Below, piece by piece: positions 48,339 to 56,987 of a DNA stretch of 64,000 bases; the stretch's first letter is position 1; each line of letters opens with the position of its first letter. Source of the DNA: Flavobacterium frigidarium DSM 17623 (GTDB lineage Bacteria; Bacteroidota; Bacteroidia; Flavobacteriales; Flavobacteriaceae); the NCBI RefSeq assembly GCF_000425505.1, contig NZ_AUDO01000015.1, forward strand, positions 29,844 through 93,843, in the 5' to 3' direction. The notes beneath the pieces were generated by a model. The model had not been told where the DNA came from. It ran no database searches and saw only the letters and a program-made list of their open reading frames with translations. The translations under genes and the position numbers were made by a program.

Positions 48339-48532
48339 GCTCTAAACTATGTTAAAGTCGCTATAAAAGCAACTTTAGAATTTTTTATTTTTCAATTTAT
48401 GATTTAAATTCGCTTTTAAAATACTTTTATCGCTATTTTAGCGTTGGATTAAAAAACTGTAAATAAATTGTGGTGCTTAAGACTGCAATAAACAGTAGTA
48501 TTAAAATTATTATTGAATCAAAAAAAACGTTT

Positions 48533-49966
48533 ATGAAGTATTCTGGTTGGATTTTAGGACTCTTTTTAATAGGTGGATTTAGTGGATTTTCTCAACAAAA
48601 ATATACAGAACACACCGTAGCAAAAGGAGAGACAATCTCTAAAATTGCACAGCAATATCACGTAAAAGCTAGTGAAATTTACGCATTAAATCCAGATTCA
48701 CGTAAAGGCATAAAATTGAAAGCTACTTTACTCATACCTAATGGCGCTGAATCTAAATTAGATCCAATTAAAAGTGCTGTCGTAACTAAAAGTTATAAAG
48801 CATATCCAAGAGAAACCCTTTACAGCATTGCTAAAAAGCACGGAATTACAGTTAATAATTTATACGAACTTAATCCAGGCTTAAAAGCTATAGGTCTAAA
48901 AAACGGACAGCAAATTAATGTTCCCGCTACTAGTACCGCTGTTGTTGCAACTGCAACTAAAACTGAATCTGAAAGTAAACCACAATTAATTCCTGTCGAA
49001 AAAATAGCTGCTAAAGTATCTGAAAATGCTGATGGAACTATCATCAGAGAAATCCAAGCAACAGAAACTAAATATGCTATTGCAAGAGAATACGGATTGA
49101 CAGTTGCTGATCTTGATAAAGCGAACCCTGCTTTAGAATCCGAAGGGCTGAAAATTGGTCAGAAGATTATAATTCCAGTAAAAGCCAATAACAATTTTAC
49201 AAGTCCAACAACTGCTGAAGTTGTCAAAAAAGAAACGCCGACCAAAGCTATTGCTTTAGTAGACGAAGTAAAAGAGAAAGAAATAAAAAAGCCAATAACT
49301 CCAGTTTTAAAAGTAGAAAAGCTAGAAGAAGCTGTGCCAGAATATACCGTTGTTCGTGAAGTGCAAGCTAGAGAAACAATTTACGGTATTTCTAAGGAAT
49401 ACGGTATTACTGCTAAAGAATTAGTTCAGCAAAATCCTAAAATTAAATCAGGATTACCTGTAGGATATAAATTAACAATTACAAGCACTAAACAAGTTGA
49501 AACAGCTCCAATAACTGAAGCAATTGCAGATATTGAGAGTAAAGAGAACACAGATAAGAAACATAATTTAAGTACTAGAGACGAAGAGTTCCTAGATAAC
49601 TTAGTTACCGCAGCTTCAGAGAATCTAGGAATACGCTACCGTTATGGTGGTACTACAAAAAATGGAATTGATTGCTCAGCATTAATGTGCAATACCTTTA
49701 GTAATTTTGATATTCAACTTCCTCGAACATCTATCGAACAATCTCAGTACGGAACTGTCATTAACAGTGAAGAAGCTAAAAAAGGAGATCTTATCTTTTT
49801 TAAAACTAGCCGTAGAAACCGAATTAATCACGTTGGGATGATTGTTGATACTGCTGATGGAGATATTAAATTCATACACGCTTCTGTAAGTGAAGGTGTA
49901 ATTATATCTTCTGTCAAAGAGAAATATTACAGTAAAAAAGTAACGCAATTTAATCGTGTTCTTTAA
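48533..49966 (+). CDS. LysM-repeat NlpC/P60 peptidoglycan hydrolase
   Basis: 477 residues from ATG 48533; the longer frame from 48470 lacks a signal sequence at its start. Signal peptide about 1-20. Four LysM modules at about 24-69, 87-131, 169-215 and 271-318 bind glycan chains. The C-terminal NlpC/P60 domain (about 365-477) carries the catalytic C381 (NGIDCSALM), H433 (NHVGM) and H449 (FIHAS). Such enzymes cut peptide cross-bridges or stems in the wall. Four LysM copies is a high number, suggesting tight wall attachment. No operon partner; a terminator follows at 49980. Confidence 0.93.
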   Translation: MKYSGWILGLFLIGGFSGFSQQKYTEHTVAKGETISKIAQQYHVKASEIYALNPDSRKGIKLKATLLIPNGAESKLDPIKSAVVTKSYKAYPRETLYSIAKKHGITVNNLYELNPGLKAIGLKNGQQINVPATSTAVVATATKTESESKPQLIPVEKIAAKVSENADGTIIREIQATETKYAIAREYGLTVADLDKANPALESEGLKIGQKIIIPVKANNNFTSPTTAEVVKKETPTKAIALVDEVKEKEIKKPITPVLKVEKLEEAVPEYTVVREVQARETIYGISKEYGITAKELVQQNPKIKSGLPVGYKLTITSTKQVETAPITEAIADIESKENTDKKHNLSTRDEEFLDNLVTAASENLGIRYRYGGTTKNGIDCSALMCNTFSNFDIQLPRTSIEQSQYGTVINSEEAKKGDLIFFKTSRRNRINHVGMIVDTADGDIKFIHASVSEGVIISSVKEKYYSKKVTQFNRVL

Positions 49967-49979
49967 TTCAAATAACATA

Positions 49980-50006
49980 AAATGCTCTTCGGGGCATTTT
50001 TTTTTG
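49980..50006 (+). terminator. Terminator after LysM/NlpC-P60 gene
   Basis: AATGCTCTTCGGGGCATT hairpin with a T-run of about ten. Confidence 0.78.
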
Positions 50007-50029
50007 CTCTTTAATTATTTACTATATTT

Positions 50030-50485
50030 CTACATCACTACTGATTGACCCATGGCTTCCACACGGTCATGGTCGTTTTTTAAATCCATATATTGATTTT
50101 TAAGCATCGCCAATTCATTTATCGATAAATCGGTGCCATGATCTCTAATAGTATCTTCATAATTTTTCTTGACTACGTTTTCGCCCTCTTCGCAAGCATC
50201 TAAAATTACTTTTCTATTCTTTGAATTCAATGCTGATTTGACTTCTGTCCAAGCGGTAAAAAACGAAGCTTTTCTTCGATCGCTTATAAAGGCTTCTGCC
50301 TCTAATCTTCGCACTTCAGAAAGCAATTCTGATTTGCATTTCACACTAGTTTGAATAAATTGTGAAAAAAGTAATTTCAAATCATTTTCTTCGGTTTCTT
50401 CAATGGCCATCTCATACCCTTCTATTCGATCATTATTCACGATGATTAGATTATTTAATAATCCAATTGTTTTTATATCATCCAT
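50030..50485 (-). CDS. DUF2383 (PA2169-type) four-helix-bundle protein
   Basis: 151 residues, almost entirely helical, starting with the family pattern LNNLIIVNNDRIEGYEMAIEE and later SEVRRLEAEAF and LDACEEGENVVKKNYEDTI. PA2169-type proteins have a ferritin-like helical bundle; some carry metal-ligand Glu/His residues, but here few His are present, so metal binding is doubtful. Probably a general stress protein; the function is not established. Transcribed leftward, with no clear operon partner. Confidence 0.8.
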   Translation of the reverse strand: MDDIKTIGLLNNLIIVNNDRIEGYEMAIEETEENDLKLLFSQFIQTSVKCKSELLSEVRRLEAEAFISDRRKASFFTAWTEVKSALNSKNRKVILDACEEGENVVKKNYEDTIRDHGTDLSINELAMLKNQYMDLKNDHDRVEAMGQSVVM

Positions 50486-50637
50486 CTTGCCCGCAATTTA
50501 ATTTGAGTTCTCCTCTATTTATTATACAAAGATGGGGCATTTATCGAATGGTACTGTTATGAGATTTTTATTAAAGTTTATGCATTATCCATAAATTTAA
50601 GTCAGCAGTTATTATTGAAATAGTTGTTTTGAAAATA

Positions 50638-50667
50638 AAAAACCACCAATATTTAGTGGTGGTTTTA
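50638..50667 (-). terminator. Terminator downstream of the PH-domain gene
   Basis: AAAACCACCA/TGGTGGTTTT hairpin with flanking A-run, oriented to end minus-strand transcripts from 50707. Confidence 0.7.
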
Positions 50668-50706
50668 AGAATGAGAAAATTTCGAAAGAGAATCCTCTAA
50701 AAATTT

Positions 50707-51084
50707 TTATAATACATGGTGGGCAAGCACTTTTTGCACTTCGTACACATTCACTGATTTGTTAAATTGTTTTCGAATACTAGGCTGCAATTCACTAGAA
50801 ACCCAAATCTTTAATTCGGCATCTAAGTCAAAGGTTCCTGCAGTTTCTATACTAAATCTAGTGATACTTTTATAGGATACTGACTTGTATTCTGTTTTGC
50901 TAGCTGTTAAGCCTTGCTTGTCTACGAGGATTAATCGTTTTGTCGTAAATATAAAGGTATCGCGTATAAGCTTAAATCCTAATTCTATTTCTTCGCCTTC
51001 GATTAATAATTGACCATATTGTTTTAGCAATTGATCTTGGCTTACTGAACCTGCATTACCTAATATTGCTGAAAATAATCCCAT
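50707..51084 (-). CDS. Bacterial PH-domain protein
   Basis: 125 residues. The beta-rich body with GEEIELGFKLIRDTFIFTTKRLILVD, then YKSVSYKSITRFSIE and LKIWVSS, and a C-terminal helix fits the bacterial pleckstrin-homology fold (bPH_1 type). No signal or membrane segment; its role is unknown. It starts 14 nt after the stop of the dehydrogenase gene on the same strand, so the two are likely co-transcribed from upstream of 51959. Confidence 0.82.
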   Translation of the reverse strand: MGLFSAILGNAGSVSQDQLLKQYGQLLIEGEEIELGFKLIRDTFIFTTKRLILVDKQGLTASKTEYKSVSYKSITRFSIETAGTFDLDAELKIWVSSELQPSIRKQFNKSVNVYEVQKVLAHHVL

Positions 51085-51098
51085 GTTGTATGTGTTAA

Positions 51099-51959
51099 TT
51101 AGTTATTATTTAAACTAGTAATAATTGCCATCACGTCTTGATCACCTAGACCTTCTTCTTGTGCTTTTTTGAAACTGTCGTATAGCGGTTGTATTAATGG
51201 AGCATTTAGTCCAGCTTCTTTTGCTAAGCGTAAATCCTTAACAAGGTGTTTGAGTGCAAAGGCAGCAGGGTAGGAACCATTTAAAATGGCAGGAGCTTTT
51301 ATTGCAGTTATTCCATTTGCACAAGCACCTTGATTAATAATATTGAGCATGTCTTCCTTACTAACACCGTTTTTCTCTGCGAATAATACTGTTTCTGCTA
51401 ATCCTTGTAAATTCAATCCTAATAGATAATTGATTGCTAACTTAGCGGAGCTTCCAACTCCAGGAAGGCCAACATTTATTGCGATTTTACCCAAGACATC
51501 AAAGACAGGTTTAGCATAATTGAAGTCAGTTTCAGTTGCACCTACTAAGATGACTAAGGTTCCGTCTTGTGCCGGCTTCACACTTCCAGATACTGGAGCA
51601 TCAATGAAATTTAATTTCTTGCTCGCACATATTGAGGCTAATTTTCTAGAAGTTTCAGGTGAAACAGTACTCATATTAATGATTGTTTTTCCTGCAGTAT
51701 CAGCAGTAGCTAAGCCATTATTATCATTGAATACAGCTAAAACTGCCTCATCATTTGATAACATAGTAATTACGATGTTACAAGACGCTAATAATGCCGC
51801 AGGGCTACTAGCAGATTTTGCTCCGGCAGCTATTAAGTCGCTTTCTTTGTCTTTAGTGCGATTATATACAGTCACTTCAAAGTTTGCATGTAATAAATTT
51901 TTGACCATTGGATTTCCCATGTTCCCCAGGCCGATCCATCCTATTTTAAGTGTATTCAT
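51099..51959 (-). CDS. NAD(P)-dependent beta-hydroxyacid dehydrogenase family protein
   Basis: 286 residues. The Rossmann start IGWIGLGNMG (G10-x-G12-x2-G15) is followed by VTVYNRTKDK, the family mark DAPVSGSVKPAQDGTL, and the region GVGSSAKLAINYLLG with the likely catalytic Lys. Members include 3-hydroxyisobutyrate dehydrogenase and glyoxylate/succinic-semialdehyde reductases. The substrate cannot be set from sequence. It is first gene of a two-gene unit with the PH-domain gene. Confidence 0.88.
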   Translation of the reverse strand: MNTLKIGWIGLGNMGNPMVKNLLHANFEVTVYNRTKDKESDLIAAGAKSASSPAALLASCNIVITMLSNDEAVLAVFNDNNGLATADTAGKTIINMSTVSPETSRKLASICASKKLNFIDAPVSGSVKPAQDGTLVILVGATETDFNYAKPVFDVLGKIAINVGLPGVGSSAKLAINYLLGLNLQGLAETVLFAEKNGVSKEDMLNIINQGACANGITAIKAPAILNGSYPAAFALKHLVKDLRLAKEAGLNAPLIQPLYDSFKKAQEEGLGDQDVMAIITSLNNN

Positions 51960-52233
51960 TTTACAGTATACTTTATTAGTTATTTATAGTAAGCGATAAG
52001 TTGTAATTGAGATAACTAAATTACTTCTAAATTTCGATTCTTTAAGTATGCATAGCTTATAGTTTTGCTAAATTTTTAAGAAGCTCCATCATTTTGGTAT
52101 GAGTATTTAATTTGATTTTATTCCAAATTAGATTTAATGTAAATTAGCTTATATATGACGGAATTTGAGAAATTAATGCTAATCTAAGAAGGATAATTTA
52201 TGACCTTTGAGCAAAATAATATAAAGCTTAAAA

Positions 52234-52461
52234 ATGGGAAAGACAAAATTAGTTATCAATAATAATGGATCAATAAAGATCGATGGGGAATTTGAAATTG
52301 TTGCTGCAGATGGTACTGTTTATGGACTAGAAGGTAGAACAACATTAGGATTATGTAGATGTGGCTTGTCTGCTAATAAACCTTTTTGCGATGGTTCACA
52401 TAGAAATGGATTCGAGCACGAGTCAGTAGCTTTCAATTTACCACCTATGAAAACTAAATAA
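52234..52461 (+). CDS. CDGSH iron-sulfur domain protein
   Basis: 75 residues with the full CDGSH [2Fe-2S] ligand set C41-x-C43-x8-C52-x3-H56 in LCRCGLSANKPFCDGSH. These small proteins hold a labile 2Fe-2S cluster and act in electron or cluster transfer; the bacterial partner is unknown. No signal peptide, so cytosolic. A 274-nt gap separates it from the divergent dehydrogenase gene, with no clear promoter box seen. A bidirectional terminator follows. Confidence 0.92.
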   Translation: MGKTKLVINNNGSIKIDGEFEIVAADGTVYGLEGRTTLGLCRCGLSANKPFCDGSHRNGFEHESVAFNLPPMKTK

Positions 52462-52479
52462 CACTAGTTTTAAATCATA

Positions 52480-52517
52480 AAAAAAGCTGCATTCTATTTG
52501 AATGCAGCTTTTTTTTA
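52480..52517. terminator. Bidirectional terminator between CDGSH and DUF305 genes
   Basis: AAAAAGCTGCATTC/GAATGCAGCTTTTT stem with a 5-nt loop; convergent genes on both sides. Confidence 0.88.
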
Positions 52518-52997
52518 TTTCTCGTTTTCAAGTCGGTCAATCATAGTTTTCATTTCTTCGATTTCTTTCTTTTGGGCTCTAATGATATCTTCTGCTAATG
52601 CTTTGACTTCGGGATCTTCGATTGCAGCGCGTTCACTTGTTAATATTGCAATCGAATGATGGGGAATCATGGCGCGCAACCAAAGCAAATCACCCACAAT
52701 TGGTTTTTGTGTTCGAACTAAAAACAAAGCAGATAGAAACAACAATGTGCTTCCCAGCATAATTCCTATATTTTTCTTTTTATCAGTATACATTTTCAGC
52801 ATGAATAAAAGCATAATCACTGCCATTGTTGAAATTCCTAAACAGGACATATAAAATCGAGTTAGCGAAAAATAGACATGGTCTATACTATAGGTATTCA
52901 AATACATTGTACAATACATAGCAATAAACGAACAAATTAACATCAAGTAGAAACGAGTATAGTTGCTTTTTGTAGGAGTGTCTGTAAAATTTTCCAT
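52515..52997 (-). CDS. DUF305 protein with three membrane segments
   Basis: 160 residues. Three hydrophobic segments at about 18-37, 48-70 and 77-94, then a DUF305 tail with the conserved MIPHHSIAILTSERA (H113, H114) and helical EEMKTMIDRLENEK end. DUF305 proteins are ferritin-like helical modules seen with copper-handling genes in many bacteria, so a metal-stress role is possible but not shown. The next gene upstream on this strand is the barrel/fasciclin pair, behind a terminator. Confidence 0.8.
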   Translation of the reverse strand: MENFTDTPTKSNYTRFYLMLICSFIAMYCTMYLNTYSIDHVYFSLTRFYMSCLGISTMAVIMLLFMLKMYTDKKKNIGIMLGSTLLFLSALFLVRTQKPIVGDLLWLRAMIPHHSIAILTSERAAIEDPEVKALAEDIIRAQKKEIEEMKTMIDRLENEK

Positions 52998-53142
52998 GAT
53001 ATAACTTTTAGAAATATTATTTAAATTGACTTATAAATCGGTCTTATAAATTAAAGTTAGAAAAAATGAGAACTATAGCCAAATAGTTTGGAGACTTTTG
53101 TAAATCTAGTGACCAAACTAAAAACACTTATATAGGTACAAT

Positions 53143-53178
53143 AAAAAAGGCCCCACTAATTTGTGAGGCCTTAATTAA
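53143..53178 (-). terminator. Terminator after the fasciclin gene
   Basis: On the minus strand AAGGCCTCAC...GTGGGGCCTTTTTT, a stem with one mismatch and a T-run. Confidence 0.8.
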
Positions 53179-53196
53179 AAAAACAAACAACAATTA

Positions 53197-54156
53197 TTAT
53201 GGTATTAAAACTTTGTCAATTACGTGAACAATTCCGTTACTACACTGTATGTCTGGGATTACCATAGTAGCAGCTGTCGGTATTCCGTTACTTTTAACTG
53301 TAAATACACCGTTTAAAAAAGGGCTATAAGTTAGGGTTCCTCCTCCTGCAGTTACAGCAGTTGTGGCAGTTTGCTCAGATGTGAATTTTCCACCTGGAAT
53401 AGCATGATTTAATAATACTGCTTGCAATGTTGCAGCTGGAGTATTTTTTACATCTTCAAGAGTTGCAAATCCAGCAGCTTTAAAAGCGGCATCTGTAGGT
53501 GCATAAATTGTGAAATTATTATTTGCATCAGATAATACTGGTGCTAATCCAGAAGAAATTACTGCTTGAACAAGGAAAGTAAGTTCTGGTGCCTTGAAAA
53601 CTTTAGCATCTTTTAATAATAAAGCTGATTCCACGATATTAACACCTGTTGCAATCATCACTTTATCGATAGCGTGAACGGTACCGTTACTAGCGTTTAC
53701 ATCAGTTAAAATAATTTTAGAACCGTTGATGTATAAATCAGCACCTCTACTAATAAAGCGTCTGTTTACACCTAAGGCAGAGGCAGAAGTCCCTCCGTTT
53801 TTAATGCTAGTTCCAACTAAATCTCCATTAGAAGTGTGGTACAACAAAGTGTTAGTTAAAAATGTATTTTGTAATCCACCTAGAGTTCCAGCATCCACTA
53901 ATCCTAGTCTAGCAAAAGCATCGTTTGTAGGTGCAAAAACAGTGTAGTGTCCTGATGGGTCATTTGGGTTGCTATTACTTAAAACTCCAACTAATCCGCC
54001 TTGAACTGCAGCTCCTTCTAGTGTACTGAAGTTAGGGTTTGCTACAGCAATACCTGCAATACTTGGTGTTTCATCTTCGTAATCTGTATCACAAGAAACG
54101 ATTGTTGTTAAAAGTGTCAATGCTAAAACAGCACTTTTTATATTTAAATTTTTCAT
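53197..54156 (-). CDS. Lipoprotein with two fasciclin (FAS1) domains
   Basis: 319 residues. Lipoprotein signal with lipobox TTIVSC (Cys22). Two FAS1 domains at about 36-168 and 185-317, each with a TVFAPTNDAFA-like block (HYTVFAPTNDAF, NFTIYAPTDAAF) and a C-terminal HVIDKV/HAIDKV strand (VHAIDKVMI, VHVIDKVLI). FAS1 domains mediate adhesion and protein-protein contacts at surfaces. The barrel gene upstream ends 17 nt before its start, so the two form an operon. The exact role is unknown. Confidence 0.92.
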   Translation of the reverse strand: MKNLNIKSAVLALTLLTTIVSCDTDYEDETPSIAGIAVANPNFSTLEGAAVQGGLVGVLSNSNPNDPSGHYTVFAPTNDAFARLGLVDAGTLGGLQNTFLTNTLLYHTSNGDLVGTSIKNGGTSASALGVNRRFISRGADLYINGSKIILTDVNASNGTVHAIDKVMIATGVNIVESALLLKDAKVFKAPELTFLVQAVISSGLAPVLSDANNNFTIYAPTDAAFKAAGFATLEDVKNTPAATLQAVLLNHAIPGGKFTSEQTATTAVTAGGGTLTYSPFLNGVFTVKSNGIPTAATMVIPDIQCSNGIVHVIDKVLIP

Positions 54157-54173
54157 TTTGTTTGTTTTATTTA

Positions 54174-55058
54174 TTAAAATTTGTAAACTAATCCACCGTA
54201 GTATCCTGATGATTTACCAATATTTCTTCCTGCTACTAATGTGCTTGCTCCTACAGAAACTCCCAACTCTTTATAGATAGGTGCGTATAAGTTTACACCA
54301 ATTTTTGTGTAGTTCACTTTTGTAATTGGAAAAAATCCTGCAAATCCTTCTCCAAATATATCAACACCACCTGTAGATTTTTGATTTGCTACGTAAGCAT
54401 CTCCATAAAATGATTTTGCTGCATAACCTAATTTTAATTCTGTTGTAACTGAATTAGGAACATCATTCGAAGCAAAATTTCCTGCAATTTGTCCAGAAGC
54501 AAAAGCTCCCGAGTTCATTTTGAACATTGCTACTCCAGTTGTACTTACTGTTGTGCTTCTATTACCAATGGCGATAATTGATTGAAATCCTTCTTCCACT
54601 TTGTAGTCACTTAAAGGTGTCTTTAATCCAATTGCACCTATTAAACGAAGAGAAGATTCACCAAAATTAAAATTGAAAGGGCTGTATTTTACGTAAACCG
54701 ATACATCTTGAAGACCTTTTCTTTCGTTTTCTAGATCTAAATTTGTTAATACTTCTTGCGTTGCGTTACCTTTAGCTTTCACATAAGGAAGGACAACAAC
54801 TACATCAACTTGGTCACTAATACCATAAGTTGCATAAAGTGAAGTACTCGTTATTTTAGTTTCGTTAAAAACCGGAACACCGTCTACCTTTTCTGGAATG
54901 AAATATACTTCGTCATATTTTTCTGAACTGAAAGAAATAGATACGTTTCCTTTCCCTTTTCCTTGCATGAATCCACTAATAGGACTTTGAGCTTGAGCTG
55001 TGTTAACATATCCAAATGTTGTTACAGCTAAAATGAAGAGTAATTGTTTTTTAATCAT
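54174..55058 (-). CDS. Outer-membrane beta-barrel protein (paired with fasciclin lipoprotein)
   Basis: 294 residues. Signal peptide ends near NTAQAQ. The rest is a series of short amphipathic strands with Tyr/Phe and Gly (SLYATYGISDQVDVVVVLPYVK, LGYAAKSFYGDAYV) and ends in YYGGLVYKF, typical of an outer-membrane barrel of the transporter/MetA-pathway-type annotation. It is the first gene of the barrel-fasciclin operon. No cargo can be named. Confidence 0.75.
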   Translation of the reverse strand: MIKKQLLFILAVTTFGYVNTAQAQSPISGFMQGKGKGNVSISFSSEKYDEVYFIPEKVDGVPVFNETKITSTSLYATYGISDQVDVVVVLPYVKAKGNATQEVLTNLDLENERKGLQDVSVYVKYSPFNFNFGESSLRLIGAIGLKTPLSDYKVEEGFQSIIAIGNRSTTVSTTGVAMFKMNSGAFASGQIAGNFASNDVPNSVTTELKLGYAAKSFYGDAYVANQKSTGGVDIFGEGFAGFFPITKVNYTKIGVNLYAPIYKELGVSVGASTLVAGRNIGKSSGYYGGLVYKF

Positions 55059-55412
55059 AATATTATATTGTTAGTTTTACTGTTATGAGGATTTACGACA
55101 AACTCTTATTTATGGTTTTATAAAAACTTAAAATAAATACAAACAAATCATAATTTATTTTTAATAATTTGATTTTTAGTATGTTGTAAAATATTTTTTA
55201 TTAATAAATTTTTCGAAAAGCTGCTTTTTTATTGTTTTGACTTAAACCAATTTGCTATTTATTAGATGTACTGCGCCATCATTCGACCGAAGTTGAGGTG
55301 CTGTTGTCAATGTAGCTCGTCACACTTTACCATAGCAAGGCCTATAATTTTTATATAATGGGACTTAATAAAAAAGTTTATCTTTAACACCAACCAAAAT
55401 TTAACTACCACC
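55059..55412. other. Intergenic region between divergent barrel and permease genes
   Basis: About 350 AT-rich bases. No good TAnnTTTG match was found for either gene, and no hairpin or reading frame stands out. Control of both genes must lie here, but nothing specific can be assigned. Confidence 0.45.
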
Positions 55413-56825
55413 ATGCAGGAAGAAACCAAAGATGATTTTAAAAGAGAACTAGGTCTTCTCGACGGCACAATGCTCGTTGTAGGCTCGATGATAGGTTCAG
55501 GAATATTTATAGTAAGCTCAGATATGGTTAGGCAACTAGGATCTGCTGGATGGCTAATTGCCATGTGGGTTCTTACTGGTACTATTACAGTTATTGCAGC
55601 TGTTAGCTATGGTGAATTAAGTGCTTTGTTCCCCAAAGCCGGAGGGCAATATGTATATATTAAAGAAGCATATGGTAGATTAGTAGGTTTTTTATACGGT
55701 TGGAGTTTTTTTGCTGTCATTCAAACAGGAACCATTGCAGCAGTAGGAGTAGCATTTTCTAAGTTTGCTGCTTATTTAGTTCCTGCCTTTAGCGATAAAA
55801 ATATTTTATATGAGATTGGATCATTTCAATTAAATGCGGCACAAATTGTTTCGATAGTAACCATTGTTTTTTTAAGTTACTTAAACAGTAGAGGAGTAAA
55901 AAATTCAAAAACATTACAAACAGTATTAACTGTCATTAAAATTTTATCACTTGCTGGTTTGATAATTTTCGGTTTTTTTGCTGCTAAGGCCGAAGTGTGG
56001 GATGCTAATTGGGCTAATGCCTGGTCTTCTCAAGCTCTCGATACTAGTACTGGTACCTGGTTGCCTATAAGTGGAGCCGCCTTAATTTCAGGTATATCAG
56101 CGGCATTAGTTGGGTCAATGTTTTCAAGTGTTGCTTGGGAAGGTGTGACTTTTATTGCTGCTGAGATAAAGAACCCAAAAAGAAATGTTGGTTTGAGTCT
56201 TTTTCTTGGAACTTTTATCGTGAGTGTCATTTACACATTAGCAAATATAATGTACCTATCGGTCGTGCCTTTGCAAGAAATAGCCACCGCTGAATCTGAC
56301 CGTGTTGCGGTTGTTGCATCTCAATATATTTTCGGGTCCATAGGAACGCTAATCATTGCTGTGATGATTATGATCTCGACCTTCGCTTGTAATAATGGTC
56401 TAATAATGGCGGGTGCTAGAGTATATTATACCATGGCACAAGATGGTGTTTTCTTTAAAAAAGCTGCTAAATTAAATGAGGCTAAAGTTCCAGCGTGGTC
56501 AATTTGGGCACAATGTATTTGGGCATCAGCGTTGTGTTTAACGGGTAAATACGGAGACCTTTTAGACTTTGTAGTTATAATCGTATTGATATTCTACATA
56601 TTGACAATCTTAGGGATTTTTATCTTACGTAGAAAAATGCCTGATGCAGAGCGCTCTTATAAAGCTTTTGGATATCCTATTTTACCTGCTATTTACATAA
56701 TTGTTGCTAGTGCTATTTGTCTAGCTTTACTGTATACAAAAACAAGTACGAGTGGATGGGGTGTATTAATTATGTTACTAGGAATTCCAGTATACTATTT
56801 AACAAAGTCGAATATTAAAAAATAA
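55413..56825 (+). CDS. APC-superfamily amino-acid permease (LAT-like)
   Basis: 470 residues with about twelve membrane segments. The first segment has VVGSMIGSGIFIVS, the APC binding-site motif G-S-G-I. Other family marks are FPKAGGQYVYIKEAYG and the later WEGVTFIAAEIKNPKRNVG. It is more like exchanger-type transporters than the CAT-like permease at 19410, with which it shares only the superfamily pattern. Amino acid specificity is not predictable. Single gene with a strong terminator. Confidence 0.9.
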   Translation: MQEETKDDFKRELGLLDGTMLVVGSMIGSGIFIVSSDMVRQLGSAGWLIAMWVLTGTITVIAAVSYGELSALFPKAGGQYVYIKEAYGRLVGFLYGWSFFAVIQTGTIAAVGVAFSKFAAYLVPAFSDKNILYEIGSFQLNAAQIVSIVTIVFLSYLNSRGVKNSKTLQTVLTVIKILSLAGLIIFGFFAAKAEVWDANWANAWSSQALDTSTGTWLPISGAALISGISAALVGSMFSSVAWEGVTFIAAEIKNPKRNVGLSLFLGTFIVSVIYTLANIMYLSVVPLQEIATAESDRVAVVASQYIFGSIGTLIIAVMIMISTFACNNGLIMAGARVYYTMAQDGVFFKKAAKLNEAKVPAWSIWAQCIWASALCLTGKYGDLLDFVVIIVLIFYILTILGIFILRRKMPDAERSYKAFGYPILPAIYIIVASAICLALLYTKTSTSGWGVLIMLLGIPVYYLTKSNIKK

Positions 56826-56854
56826 AATAATTAATTACATACACATAGTATCAA

Positions 56855-56888
56855 AAAAAAATCCGTTTCAATTTGAAACGGATTTTTT
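56855..56888 (+). terminator. Terminator after LAT-like permease gene
   Basis: AAAAAATCCGTTTC/GAAACGGATTTTTT stem with a 5-nt loop. Confidence 0.88.
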
Positions 56889-56898
56889 GTTAAATACA

Positions 56899-56974
56899 GG
56901 TTGGCGGTTATAAACTCTAATCTAAAACTTGAACTAAAAACTAAAAACTAAAAATATAGTAACCACTGCCAACC
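56899..56974. repeat. Interrupted palindrome enclosing a 7-bp tandem repeat
   Basis: Arms GGTTGGC-GGTTA (56899-56910) and TAACC-act-GCCAACC (56960-56974) are complementary apart from a 3-nt bulge. Between them the unit ACTAAAA occurs three times in tandem (56933-56953) in an A-rich stretch. It lies between the permease terminator and the end of the minus-strand GAPDH gene. Confidence 0.65.
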
Positions 56975-56987
56975 CGTAAGCTATTTG

